The translations under genes were made by a program, and so were the position numbers. This document shows, in pieces, positions 28,092 through 36,531 of a DNA stretch of 64,000 nucleotides (position 1 is its first letter; each line of letters begins with the position of its first letter). Source of the DNA: Actinoplanes sandaracinus (lineage in GTDB: Bacteria > Actinomycetota > Actinomycetes > Mycobacteriales > Micromonosporaceae); the NCBI RefSeq assembly GCF_030009775.1, contig NZ_JASCTH010000001.1:346909-410908 (forward strand), written 5' to 3'. The notes beneath the pieces were generated by a model that saw only the letters and a program-made list of their open reading frames with translations, was not told the DNA's origin and did no database searches.

Positions 28092-28671
28092 GCACCCGAT
28101 AGGTCAGGTGGGTGACGCCCCGGCTCTCGATCACCTCGGGATCGCTGAGCCGCACCGGCGTCACCACCTGCGCCCCGAAGAAGGCGGTCCCCTCGCCGAG
28201 CAGCACCGGCACCAGCGACACGGTGATCTCGTCGAGCAGCCCGGCGTCGAGGTACTGCCGGGTGAGCGTGGGCGTGGACACCGACACGGCCCGGTCCCCC
28301 GCTTCCTTCCGCGCCGCCTCCAGCGCGGCGATGGCATCGGTGTAGAAGGTGGTCCGCGAATCCTCCCGCGGCCAGCCGCCCGGCACCGAATGACTCACCA
28401 CGAAGACCGGACATCCCGCCGGATGCCTTCCACCCCATCCATCGGTACGGTCGAACAGCCGCCGTCCACAGATCAGCGCCCCCGCCTCGCCCAAGGTCGT
28501 CCGCAGGAACCGCTCGCTCTCCTTGGTCACATGGACCACCCAGCGCGGATCCGCGGTCGCCACCTCGACGGCGCCGTTCTGGTACCAGCCGAACAATTCG
28601 CTCACGCTGTCGTTCTCATCCGCGACGAAGCCGTCCAACGACATGGACAGAGCAGCGACGACCTTGCCCAT
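28084..28671 (-). CDS. DHFR/RibD-C-fold reductase family protein
   Basis: 195 residues. The N-terminus KVVAALSMSLDGFVADENDS, the ALICGRRLFDRTDGWGG segment and the tail LVPVLLGEGTAFFG are typical of the RibD C-terminal (dihydrofolate-reductase-like) family of NADPH-binding proteins. Most such paralogues have no known substrate. ATG 28671 is preceded by GAGGAGG; an ATG 23 codons upstream lacks support. Confidence 0.85.
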   Translation of the reverse strand: MGKVVAALSMSLDGFVADENDSVSELFGWYQNGAVEVATADPRWVVHVTKESERFLRTTLGEAGALICGRRLFDRTDGWGGRHPAGCPVFVVSHSVPGGWPREDSRTTFYTDAIAALEAARKEAGDRAVSVSTPTLTRQYLDAGLLDEITVSLVPVLLGEGTAFFGAQVVTPVRLSDPEVIESRGVTHLTYRVLR

Positions 28672-28954
28672 GGCAGGCCTCCTCAAGCGCATCCCTCCCC
28701 GCAGGTTTCCTCCTCCGGGCGGTTCACGCAAGCCATTCATGAAAGCATTCCCCCTGCTCAGGCCTTCGCGCGCAAGCCTGGAGGGTATGTACTCCCCGCG
28801 GACGACGTACTGCGGAGGCGACGGGACGCGAACCCGCCGGGCGCGTGCCCCGCCCCGTCGGGACGATGCCAGGCGGCTTTCCTCAAGTCCGCCGTGGCAT
28901 TGCCGATGTTTGTCGTGGAACGCCGTTTTCCGCCCTGCTCAGGGGAGTTCGGAG

Positions 28955-30772
28955 ATGCTCGCTGCGCCAGCAGGCCGGCACGGGGTTCACCCTGCCCTCG
29001 GCGCGGACCCACGGGACGTCACCGACCACGGGTTCACGCTGATCGAGGTGCTGGTGTCCCTCGCGCTGATCGGCACGATGATGACGGCGCTGGTTCCCTT
29101 CCTGGTCCGATCGGTCACCGTCGCGGAGGAGGAGCGCACACGGCAGGTCGCCGTCCAACTCGCCACCGACGCGATCGAGCGCGCCTCCGCGGTGACCGGC
29201 GCCGCGGCTCTCACCGGGCGCGGCTACGCCGCGGCGAAAGCCCAGTGGGACGCCGTGTACGCCCCGGCGGCCACCGCCTACGCCGATGCGGTCCGGCCAT
29301 ACCTGGCGACCATGAGTCTCGGTAACCCGGCGAGCGTGTCGGCGGCCGCGAAGGCCTCCTGGTTCGCATGGGATCTCCAACTTTCCGGCAGCTCCACGGC
29401 CGGCGCGACGGCGGGACTGCCGACGGCGCCCGTCGACGTGCTGCTCGGCGGCGTCACGTACCGGCAGAACTGGTACCTCGGAATCTGCCGTCAGCAGCTC
29501 GGCTCTAGCGGCCCCTGCGTCAGCCCCGACGGCCCCGACCCCTCTCCGGCCCGGGCCGATGTGCCCTTCCTGCGGGTGGTCGTCGCCGTCACCTGGCCCG
29601 GCCGGACCTGCCCCGGCAACGTGTGCACATACGTGACGTCGACCCTGACGAGCATCACTGAGGACCCGGTCTTCAACCTCAACCGGCCGTCGCCGATCGC
29701 ACAGGGTCCCGGGGCGCAGACGAGCTACGCCGGGCTGGCCATCAGCGGGCTGCAACTCACCGCCACGGGCGGTCAGCCCGCGCTGACCTGGGCCTTCACC
29801 GGCCTGCCGCCCGGCCTGTCCGGGTCCGCCGGCGGGCTCGTTACCGGCACCCCGGCCGACCCCGGCACGACCAGGAAGTACACCGTCACCGCGACGGTCA
29901 CCGATCAGCTCGGCCGCAACTCGACGGCGACGTTCGACTGGACGATCATTCCCCCGCCGGTGGTCGCCAAGCCCGCCGACCAGATGACCCGTGCCGGCAC
30001 GGCAGCGTCGCTGCCCATGACCGTCACCGGCGGGGCCGGCCCGATCGCCTGGTCCGCCACGGGTCTGCCGGCCGGCCTGTCGATCGACGTGTCCACCGGC
30101 GTGATCTCCGGTACGCCGACGGCGTCCAGCCCGCTCACCAGTTCCGTGACCGTGACCGCCACCGACGCGGTCGGACGTGCCAGCACGGTGACCTTCAAGT
30201 GGAGTGTGCTGGTCTTCACCGTGCCGGCGCTGGCGCCGCGCACCGACTCTGTCCGGGACCTCGTCTCGTTCTTCGTGCCCGCGCCCACCGGGGGGAAGGC
30301 GCCGTACACCTACCGGATGGTGGACTTCCCCGGTGAGGGTTCCGGCGAGATCTCCATCAATCCGTCCACCGGCGAGATCTCCGGCAAGGTCTGGTACGGC
30401 AACCGTTACTTCACCACCGTCTACGTCAAGGACGCCACCGGCGCGGAGACCAGCACGACGTTTCTGTGGAACGTGCTGGTTCCCAAGTCGGGCGACCTGT
30501 CGATCAGCATTCCCGACCCCGCCAATCCCGACCAGACCAGCAGGGTGGGGCAGGCCGTCACGCTGAGCGGCTACGCCCCCACCGGAAGCAACAGCTCCTT
30601 CGCCTGGTCGGCCAAGGGCCTGCCGCCCGGCCTCGGCATCACCACGCAGAACAACCGTGGCGTGATCACTGGTTCGCCGACCACGCCGGGCACCTATCGA
30701 GTGACCCTTCACTGCCAGGACTCGAACTACCTCAAGGCGACCGTGATGTTCGACTGGACGGTGACGCCGTGA
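28955..30772 (+). CDS. Pilin-like protein with Ig-like (He_PIG) repeats
   Basis: About 605 residues. After a short leader a type IV prepilin motif appears, HGFTLIEVLVSLALIGTM, with cleavage expected after the Gly and Glu at mature position 5. The remainder is extracellular. Near residues 270-600 come about four putative-Ig repeats, recognisable from GLPPGLS, GLPAGLSIDVSTGVISGTPT, SINPSTGEISG and GLPPGLGI. This is unusual for a pilin and suggests an adhesive tip or minor subunit. Start ATG 28955 follows GGAG closely. Its stop overlaps the next gene (GTGA). Confidence 0.78.
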   Translation: MLAAPAGRHGVHPALGADPRDVTDHGFTLIEVLVSLALIGTMMTALVPFLVRSVTVAEEERTRQVAVQLATDAIERASAVTGAAALTGRGYAAAKAQWDAVYAPAATAYADAVRPYLATMSLGNPASVSAAAKASWFAWDLQLSGSSTAGATAGLPTAPVDVLLGGVTYRQNWYLGICRQQLGSSGPCVSPDGPDPSPARADVPFLRVVVAVTWPGRTCPGNVCTYVTSTLTSITEDPVFNLNRPSPIAQGPGAQTSYAGLAISGLQLTATGGQPALTWAFTGLPPGLSGSAGGLVTGTPADPGTTRKYTVTATVTDQLGRNSTATFDWTIIPPPVVAKPADQMTRAGTAASLPMTVTGGAGPIAWSATGLPAGLSIDVSTGVISGTPTASSPLTSSVTVTATDAVGRASTVTFKWSVLVFTVPALAPRTDSVRDLVSFFVPAPTGGKAPYTYRMVDFPGEGSGEISINPSTGEISGKVWYGNRYFTTVYVKDATGAETSTTFLWNVLVPKSGDLSISIPDPANPDQTSRVGQAVTLSGYAPTGSNSSFAWSAKGLPPGLGITTQNNRGVITGSPTTPGTYRVTLHCQDSNYLKATVMFDWTVTP

Positions 30773-31419
30773 CGCGCCCACCACGGCTTCCAACCAGCGA
30801 CGACGCCGGTGTCACGCTGGTCGAGGTCATGACGGCGATGGCCCTGTCCGGCGTCGTGATGGCGATCTTCACCACCGCGATGATCCAGGTCTACCGAGCC
30901 GTCGACGCCACCGAGAACGTCAGCGTCAGCCAGACCCAGTTGCACCTCGTCTTCCGGTTCCTGGACCGCGAGATCCGCTACGCGTCCGGCGTCACCGAGC
31001 CGAACACGACCGCCGTCGGCGGGGCCTGGTACGTCGAATTCCTCGGCACCGACCCGGCCGCGGGCGGGCCGGCCTGCCACCAGCTGCGCCTGGACGGCTC
31101 AGGGGTGCTGCGACAACTGACCTGGACGCCCGGCTCGCCGCCCGGGGCGGGCGCCGCGGGACGCACCCTGGCCTCGAACCTCGCCTTGCCCGGCGGCACC
31201 GTCGCGGCGCCCTTCACACGACTCACTCCGCATCCGGAGCCGACCATCACCCCGACGGCCGGCCCCGTTCTCGTGCCGGACTACCAACGTCTGAGGGTAC
31301 GGCTGACCGCGCGCTCCGGCACCGCCACGTCGCAGTCGGACGCCACCTTCACCGCGCTCAACACCTCGCGGGACACCACCGAGCCGAGCGTCTGCATCGA
31401 GGGGCGGCCGGTCGCATGA
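30769..31419 (+). CDS. Pilin-like minor pseudopilin
   Basis: 216 residues with a type III/IV-like N-terminal signal (DDAGVTLVEVMTAMALSGVV) and a hydrophobic helix, then a soluble domain without known motifs. GTG 30769 overlaps the stop of the previous gene and its own stop overlaps the next start, so all three are translationally coupled. It resembles PilW/PilV-type minor pilins that prime assembly. No pilin peptidase or ATPase gene lies in this window. Confidence 0.75.
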   Translation: MTRPPRLPTSDDAGVTLVEVMTAMALSGVVMAIFTTAMIQVYRAVDATENVSVSQTQLHLVFRFLDREIRYASGVTEPNTTAVGGAWYVEFLGTDPAAGGPACHQLRLDGSGVLRQLTWTPGSPPGAGAAGRTLASNLALPGGTVAAPFTRLTPHPEPTITPTAGPVLVPDYQRLRVRLTARSGTATSQSDATFTALNTSRDTTEPSVCIEGRPVA

Positions 31420-32933
31420 CCTGGATCACGCGACGCCGCCGGCCGCGGCCCGGCCCGCGCGACGAAAGCGGTTCGCTTCCGCTCGCCATGCTGCTCACCC
31501 TGGTCGGCATGTCGTTGAGCGCCATCCTGGTGCCCATCGTGTTCGACCAGATCGTCGCCACCCGGACCAGTGCGGACCGGTCCCTGGCGCTGCACGCGGC
31601 CGAGGCCGGCCTGCACACCGCGATGGGACACATCCGGGCCGCCGCCGACGGCACGGGCGCCGGTGATCTCCCCCTACTGCCCGCCGACCCGCTGACCGGC
31701 AGCATCGGTCCGGGCGGAAGCCAGCGCTACCGGGTCACCGTCAGCTACCGCAACCTCGACGGCGCCCCGCTCACCGCCCTCACGGCCCAGCCGACGTCCG
31801 CGGTCATCGTCTCCACCGGCATCGCCGCGCCCACCGGTTCCTTCGATGTCGGCACGGCCGGCAGCCGCACGCTCCAGGCCACCTACTCGTTCCGGTTGTC
31901 CAACCAGACTATTCCCGGCGGCCGCATCCACGTTCGCAGTGCCAGCATCGACCTCTGCCTCGACGCCGGCTCGACGCGGCCGACCGCCGGCACCCCGGTC
32001 ACCATGCAACGGTGTGCCGAGGGCTCAGCGCGTCAGATCTTCGCCTACAACCCCGACCTCACGCTGGTCCTGCTGTCGTCCAGGAGCGAGTCCAACACGC
32101 TGGGCATGTGCCTGGACGCCGGCTTCCCCCACGTCAGCGGCGCTCTGGTCGTGCTCCAGCAGTGTTCCGCGACCAGCCCGCCTCCGCCCCGTCACCGGTG
32201 GAGCATCAACGACTCCGCCAACCTGATGGGCACCAGCGACGGGACATACCTCGACGGCTACTGCTTCAACGTGCAGAACCCCGATTTCACGGGCAGCCGG
32301 GTGGTGCTCTCCAACATCCGGTGCAACAGCGGTTACGACAACGAGCAGACCTTCCAGCCGGACCCCGCGGTCGGGGCCGGAGCCGCCGGACCGGCCACCA
32401 GGCAACTGGTCAACTATCAACAGTTCGGACGCTGCCTGGACATCACCGACTGGTATCTCGGCACCACCTATCTGATCGCGTGGCCCTGCAAACAGGCGCC
32501 CGACCCGTCGACCATCGGGTGGAACCAGAAGTGGACCCTGCCCACGCCGAGCCCCGGCAGCCACAGCAGCACCGGACGCATCTACGCCACCGTCGACGGC
32601 ACCGACTACTGCCTGCGCAGCCCGCGCCAGCCCGGCGGCTATCCGGTCCTCGGCGCCTGCAGCAGCACGTCCGTCCCCGCCGACATGACCTGGACCGTCT
32701 TCGGCGCCACCGGCGTCTACGCGACCAGCTTCCGGATCGTGGACGGGGCCGGCCTGTGCCTCGCCCCGGTGGACCCGGTCAAGTCGCCGACGCTGGTCTA
32801 CACCGGGTCCTATTCCGGGCCGCCGATCAGCCGGATCGTCATGCAGGCCTGCGACGCTTCCGGCTGGCAGAAGTGGAACGCTCCCGCGGACCTGTCGAAG
32901 CCGCTTCCGCTCACGCAGATCACCGAGCGATAG
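31416..32933 (+). CDS. PilX-like membrane-anchored protein fused to ricin-B-type lectin repeats
   Basis: 505 residues. An N-terminal hydrophobic helix (SGSLPLAMLLTLVGMSLSAI) is followed by a pilin-like stalk (LALHAAEAGLHTAM, typical of PilX-type minor pilins). From about residue 170 the protein consists of beta-trefoil-like repeats with paired Cys (IDLCLDAGS, GMCLDAGF, GRCLDITDW, GLCLAP) and QxW-type ends (NQKWTLP, WQKWNAP). This is the ricin-B/CBM13 pattern that binds carbohydrate. I infer a surface adhesin presented by a pilus-like assembly. No Gly-type prepilin cleavage site is obvious. Confidence 0.75.
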   Translation: MTWITRRRRPRPGPRDESGSLPLAMLLTLVGMSLSAILVPIVFDQIVATRTSADRSLALHAAEAGLHTAMGHIRAAADGTGAGDLPLLPADPLTGSIGPGGSQRYRVTVSYRNLDGAPLTALTAQPTSAVIVSTGIAAPTGSFDVGTAGSRTLQATYSFRLSNQTIPGGRIHVRSASIDLCLDAGSTRPTAGTPVTMQRCAEGSARQIFAYNPDLTLVLLSSRSESNTLGMCLDAGFPHVSGALVVLQQCSATSPPPPRHRWSINDSANLMGTSDGTYLDGYCFNVQNPDFTGSRVVLSNIRCNSGYDNEQTFQPDPAVGAGAAGPATRQLVNYQQFGRCLDITDWYLGTTYLIAWPCKQAPDPSTIGWNQKWTLPTPSPGSHSSTGRIYATVDGTDYCLRSPRQPGGYPVLGACSSTSVPADMTWTVFGATGVYATSFRIVDGAGLCLAPVDPVKSPTLVYTGSYSGPPISRIVMQACDASGWQKWNAPADLSKPLPLTQITER

Positions 32934-32945
32934 GCGACAACCCCG

Positions 32946-34247
32946 TCATCGGTCTGCCCGCCCGGCGCCTTGAGCTGCTTCAGCGGCTCGCGGACACCCT
33001 CGCCGGCCGGGTTTCCGGTCGATGTCCGAGCGCTGATCATCGCCCGGACGGCAGCGAGCGCGTCCCGGCGGCACGTCACCGCCGCCCGGCGCGTTGCTCG
33101 TAGCGGTCGCCATGGCCGCGGCCGCCGGCGCCGCGGTCCTCGGGTGCGCCGGCGGCGGGGCCGTCGGCGTCCCGGCCGTCGGCGCTGCCGCGCTCACCGC
33201 GGGCTCGGCTTGCGGCCCGGGACGCCCGGGGCCGCTCTGCAGGATCACGGTGGTCACCACGGCCATCACCGCGGCGGCGCCCACGGCGAGGACGAGCGGC
33301 CGTATCCGCGACGAGCGACGGCCACGAGGACCGGTGAGTGCGGAGAACATGTGGGTCGGCGCGGGCACCGTGGCGATGACGCGCGCCGGCCGTGGACGGG
33401 CCGCCTCCGTCGACCGGGCCGGCCCAGGATCGAGGTTCAGCCGTTCCAACGCGGCCCGCACCCGGCCCGGGGTCGCCGGGCGGTCGGCCGGATATTTCCC
33501 CAGCAACGCCTGCAGCAACCCGTCGAGCTCCGCCGGGATCCCGTCCCGGACGGTGGAGGCCGGCGCGGCCGTCCGTTCCACGTGCTGCCAGGCGATCTGC
33601 ATCGGGCTGTCACCGGTGAACGGCGGGCGGCCGGTCAGCATCGCGTACAGCACGCAGCCCAGGCCGTACAGGTCGGTGCGTGCGTCCACCGCGCTGCCGG
33701 TGACCTGCTCCGGCGCCATGTACGCGCTGGTGCCGATCATCTGCGCCGGTCCGGTCAGCTCCCCCTGATCGATCCCGGCCACTCGGGCGAGGCCGAAGTC
33801 GCAGACCTTCACCCGGCCGCCGTCGCCGAGCAGGATGTTGGCCGGTTTCACGTCCCGGTGCACCACGCCGGCCTCCGCGGCCGCCTCCAGGGCAGCGCAC
33901 ACCTGGACCGCGACGCGGACCGCCTCGGCGATCTCCATGGGCCCCTCGGCGAGGCGCTGCGCGAGGCTGCGGCCCTCGACGAGTTCCATCACCAGGAACT
34001 TCATGCCGTGATCGGCGCCGACATCGTGCACGGCCACGATGTTCGGGTGCGACAGACCCGCCACGGTCCGGGCCTCCCGGCCGAACCGCACCGGCAACGA
34101 CCAGTCGGCCGGCCCCACCGGGTGCAGAATCTTGACCGCCACCGCGCGCCCCAGCCACCGGTCGAGTCCCTGCCACACCTCGGCCGTGCCGCCACGGCCC
34201 AGCAACGACCGCAACTCGTACCGATCACTCAAGACGCGTCGCCACAC
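32946..34247 (-). CDS. Membrane Ser/Thr protein kinase (Hanks type), C-terminus probably frameshifted
   Basis: About 433 residues. Kinase motifs: GRGGTAEVWQG, VAVKIL, VVHRDVKPANILL, VCDFGLA and MAPEQVTG. One membrane helix follows (LVLAVGAAAVMAVVTTVIL), then a Pro/Ala-rich extracellular stretch. After NAPGGGD (about 33085) the protein becomes Arg/Gly-rich with poor third-position GC. Another frame there reads DALAAVRAMISARTSTGN with high GC3 and resembles the C-terminal domains of actinobacterial kinases. A 1-nt indel is therefore likely. GTG 34247 is taken as the start (GGTGG upstream). Confidence 0.85.
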   Translation of the reverse strand: MWRRVLSDRYELRSLLGRGGTAEVWQGLDRWLGRAVAVKILHPVGPADWSLPVRFGREARTVAGLSHPNIVAVHDVGADHGMKFLVMELVEGRSLAQRLAEGPMEIAEAVRVAVQVCAALEAAAEAGVVHRDVKPANILLGDGGRVKVCDFGLARVAGIDQGELTGPAQMIGTSAYMAPEQVTGSAVDARTDLYGLGCVLYAMLTGRPPFTGDSPMQIAWQHVERTAAPASTVRDGIPAELDGLLQALLGKYPADRPATPGRVRAALERLNLDPGPARSTEAARPRPARVIATVPAPTHMFSALTGPRGRRSSRIRPLVLAVGAAAVMAVVTTVILQSGPGRPGPQAEPAVSAAAPTAGTPTAPPPAHPRTAAPAAAAMATATSNAPGGGDVPPGRARCRPGDDQRSDIDRKPGRRGCPRAAEAAQGAGRADR

Positions 34248-34445
34248 CGAGCCACCCTGACACAACCGGTGCCGGCCTGCCCCGTCAGTCACCCGCACGC
34301 GTCAGCGTGGAACGCCGGCTCCTCCGCCCGCGGAAGAACGTCGCTCTCCACCTGAGGCGACGGCTCTCCGACGTCGTCCACCGGCCGGAAGAGGATGACC
34401 GAAATCGTTTGCCAAGCGCCGGCGTGATGACCATGATCCATTAAG

Positions 34446-35234
34446 ATGACTACATACAGCGAGCTCTTGGCCTTACACGACCAGCAGGTTCGGGGCAGCA
34501 TCGCCTCACGGCTACCCGACAACTGGAAGCCGTCATGGGACGGCCCCGTCCTGCAGATCACCACCCCCGCGCGGGGGCTCGCTTTCGCCCAGGATCTCGA
34601 CGGCCTCAGCGTCGAGGAACTGGATTCGCTCATCGAGCGCGCGCGAGACCGCTCCGCGGCGCACGGGCAGGCGATCGAGTGGAAGACCTACGGCCACGAC
34701 CGTCAGGACCTCCCCGAGCGGCTTCGGCTGGCGGGGTTCGCACCGGAGGACCAGGAAACGATCGTCATCGGCCAAGCGACCGACCTGACCGGCGCCGGGG
34801 AGGTTCCCGACGGCATCACCATCCGCGCCACGACGGACCTCAGCGACCTGCGTCGCATCGCGGCCATGGAATCCGAGGTCTGGGGCGTCGACTGGTCCTG
34901 GCTGGCCGACGACCTGCTCGACCGCATCCGATCGGCCCCGGACAACATCGTCGTCCTCGTGGCGGAGGCCGAGGGCGAGGTGGTCTCGGCTGCCTGGCTG
35001 GCCGCCTTCCCCGGCACCGAGTTCGCCGCGCTGTGGGGCGGCTCCACCTTGGCGCCATGGCGCCGGAAGGGCATCTACCGTGCGCTGGTCGCCCGCCGCG
35101 CACAGATTGCGTCTGAGTGGGGCGTCAAATACCTCATGGTCGACGCTTCCCCGGACAGCAGCCCGATCCTTCAGCGCCTGGGTCTGCACCCGGTCAGCAC
35201 CACGACGCCATGGGTATGGAGTCCGGCCACCTGA
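34446..35234 (+). CDS. GNAT-family acetyltransferase
   Basis: 262 residues. The C-terminal half is a GNAT domain: TIRATTDLSDLRRIAAMESEV, VVLVAEAEGEVVSAAWLAAF, then the CoA loop at LAPWRRKGIYRALVARR and the closing DASPDSSPILQRLGLHPV. The N-terminal half is unassigned. The substrate is unknown. It stands alone with a 200-bp upstream region. Confidence 0.85.
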   Translation: MTTYSELLALHDQQVRGSIASRLPDNWKPSWDGPVLQITTPARGLAFAQDLDGLSVEELDSLIERARDRSAAHGQAIEWKTYGHDRQDLPERLRLAGFAPEDQETIVIGQATDLTGAGEVPDGITIRATTDLSDLRRIAAMESEVWGVDWSWLADDLLDRIRSAPDNIVVLVAEAEGEVVSAAWLAAFPGTEFAALWGGSTLAPWRRKGIYRALVARRAQIASEWGVKYLMVDASPDSSPILQRLGLHPVSTTTPWVWSPAT

Positions 35235-35393
35235 CGGGGATGCGCTCCTCCCGGCCGATCGAGGATGCGGTTCTTCTGTGCTGGTGCCGGGTGCCGTGCG
35301 GAACGGGGTGCCGTGCGGCAGTCGGCCAGGCCCCCGTCCGATGCCGCACACCCGGCAGCGAGGCCATGGCATTCACCCACCAGAATGTCCCGC

Positions 35394-35653
35394 ATGACGG
35401 AGAGCCAGGCGATCGGTACAGCGCCTGACGACTACGACGCGTTGCATCGTGCGGCGCAGAACAGTCCTTCGCTTCACCAGCTCTGGGCACGGGCGATGGC
35501 CGACGAGTATCCCCTCGCCCCGAGAACGCGGCGGCGCTGCGTGCCGAGCTCGGCGAGCGGGTGGCCGGGAACCTGATGCTGGAGGCCGAGCTCGCCCTCG
35601 CCAACGGCTTTCCCGAGCGGCAGGCACAGTTGCTGGTGCTGCGCCGCCGCTGA
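35394..35653 (+). pseudogene. Frameshifted remnant of a SAM-dependent methyltransferase-like gene
   Basis: ATG 35394 opens a frame (PDDYDALHRAAQNSPSLHQL then WARAMADEYP) like the start of a class I methyltransferase. It then leaves frame near 35520. Another frame continues ENAAALRAELGERVAGN then LMLEAELALANGFPERQAQL and stops at 35651. The SAM-binding core is missing. It directly abuts the tRNA array. Confidence 0.5.
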
Positions 35654-35657
35654 ACCG

Positions 35658-35732
35658 TCGGGTCGGCGGGATTCGAACCCGCGACATCTCGCTCCCAAAG
35701 CGAGCGCGCTGACCAAGCTGCGCCACGACCCG
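35658..35732 (-). tRNA. tRNA-Pro (TGG)
   Basis: Complete cloverleaf with a 7-bp acceptor stem (CGGGTCG/CGACCCG), loop TTTGGGA (anticodon TGG), T-loop TTCGAAT and discriminator A. CCA is not encoded. Last gene of the array. Confidence 0.92.
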
Positions 35733-35743
35733 TGGTGTTTCCG

Positions 35744-35817
35744 TGCCGCCGGGTGGTTTCGAACCACCGGCCTCCGCCTTATGAGGGCGGCGCTCTGGGC
35801 CTCTGAGCTACAGCGAC
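35744..35817 (-). tRNA. tRNA-Met (CAT)
   Basis: Cloverleaf with anticodon loop CTCATAA (CAT). The acceptor stem contains two G-U pairs. An elongator Met is likely; an Ile tRNA with modified C34 cannot be excluded by sequence. Confidence 0.85.
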
Positions 35818-35822
35818 GTGAG

Positions 35823-35913
35823 CGGAGAGCGGGAGATTCGAACTCCCGGCAAGGGTGATCACCCCTGCTGCGGATTAGCAATCCGCCGCCTTAGGCCACT
35901 CGGCCAGCTCTCC
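35823..35913 (-). tRNA. tRNA-Ser (GCT)
   Basis: A 91-nt class II tRNA with a long variable arm, acceptor stem GGAGAGC/GCTCTCC, loop TTGCTAA and discriminator G, as expected for Ser. Confidence 0.93.
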
Positions 35914-35917
35914 ATCG

Positions 35918-35990
35918 TGGACCCGGCCGGACTCGAACCGGCCACCTTCCGCTTGCAAGGCGGACGCTCTCCCTGATGAGCTACGAGCCC
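35918..35990 (-). tRNA. tRNA-Ala (TGC)
   Basis: Cloverleaf with anticodon loop CTTGCAA. The third acceptor pair is G3-T70, which differs from the classic G3-U70 only by being written as DNA, so Ala identity is supported. Confidence 0.92.
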
Positions 35991-35995
35991 TTGCG

Positions 35996-36069
35996 TACCC
36001 GGAGAGGGATTCGAACCCCCATCCTCCGCACCCTGAATGCGGCGCCTCTGCCAGTTGGGCTACCCGGGC
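35996..36069 (-). tRNA. Class I tRNA with leucine anticodon (CAG)
   Basis: A 74-nt cloverleaf: acceptor GCCCGGG/TCCGGGT with terminal G-U pairs, anticodon stem CCGCA/TGCGG, loop TTCAGGG, discriminator A. The variable loop has only 5 nt, whereas bacterial tRNA-Leu normally has a long variable arm. Its D arm is nearly identical to the neighbouring GAG tRNA. Confidence 0.75.
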
Positions 36070-36082
36070 CTGTCTCACTGCG

Positions 36083-36156
36083 TGCCCTCGGCGCGATTCG
36101 AACGCGCACCGTCCAGGTCCTCGGCCTGGTGCCTCTGCCTGTTGGGCCACGAGGGC
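36083..36156 (-). tRNA. Class I tRNA with leucine anticodon (GAG), C33
   Basis: A 74-nt cloverleaf with a perfect acceptor stem GCCCTCG/CGAGGGC. The anticodon loop is CCGAGGA: anticodon GAG, but the normally invariant U33 is C. The variable loop is short. The D arm shares GCCCAAC-GGCAGAGGC with the preceding gene. Confidence 0.72.
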
Positions 36157-36163
36157 GGTGAAG

Positions 36164-36235
36164 CTGCGAGCGGAGGACTCGAACCCCCACTTCCGCGTCC
36201 AGAGCGCGGCGTGCTGCCATTTGCACCAGCTCGCA
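36164..36235 (-). tRNA. tRNA-Gln (CTG)
   Basis: Acceptor TGCGAGC/GCTCGCA, loop CTCTGGA (anticodon CTG), discriminator G and a D arm typical of Gln (TGGTGCAAATGGCAGCAC). Confidence 0.92.
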
Positions 36236-36272
36236 TCCGGTTCGCATGCTGGCCGTCGCTCAGGCGTGCCAC

Positions 36273-36291
36273 GGCGTGCGGATGGCACGCC
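36273..36291. other. Short hairpin inside the tRNA array
   Basis: Perfect 7-bp stem GGCGTGC, loop GGATG, in the ~100-bp gap between tRNA-Gln and tRNA-Gly. It may be a processing or termination element. The gap shows no other tRNA. Confidence 0.35.
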
Positions 36292-36332
36292 GGGGATACG
36301 GCTGGGGCGACGGCCGTCGACGTCGAACCGAG

Positions 36333-36405
36333 AGTGGCTACCGGGCTTCGAACCCGGGACCTCCGCCATGGCAAGGCGGTGCTCTACCCGCTGAGCTACA
36401 GCCAC
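36333..36405 (-). tRNA. tRNA-Gly (GCC)
   Basis: Acceptor GTGGCTG/TAGCCAC, loop TTGCCAT (anticodon GCC), discriminator T as usual for Gly. Confidence 0.92.
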
Positions 36406-36422
36406 ATGATCAAATTGACAAG

Positions 36423-36495
36423 CGTCCCCGGAGAGATTCGAACTCCCGACCCCCGGATCCGTAATCCGGTGCTCTATCCGCTGAGCTACGGGGAC
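36423..36495 (-). tRNA. tRNA-Arg (ACG)
   Basis: Acceptor GTCCCCG/CGGGGAC, loop TTACGGA (anticodon ACG, read after conversion to inosine), complete T arm. Confidence 0.92.
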
Positions 36496-36531
36496 ATGTC
36501 GTCCGCTGTGAAATTGTCAAAGAATGCGGAG

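Noticed and set aside
28770..28954. Possible cyclic-di-GMP riboswitch before the pilin-like operon
   Set aside because: A GGGACGCGAACCC stretch recalls the GEMM core, but the GCAAAC segment and the paired receptor helices cannot be assembled.
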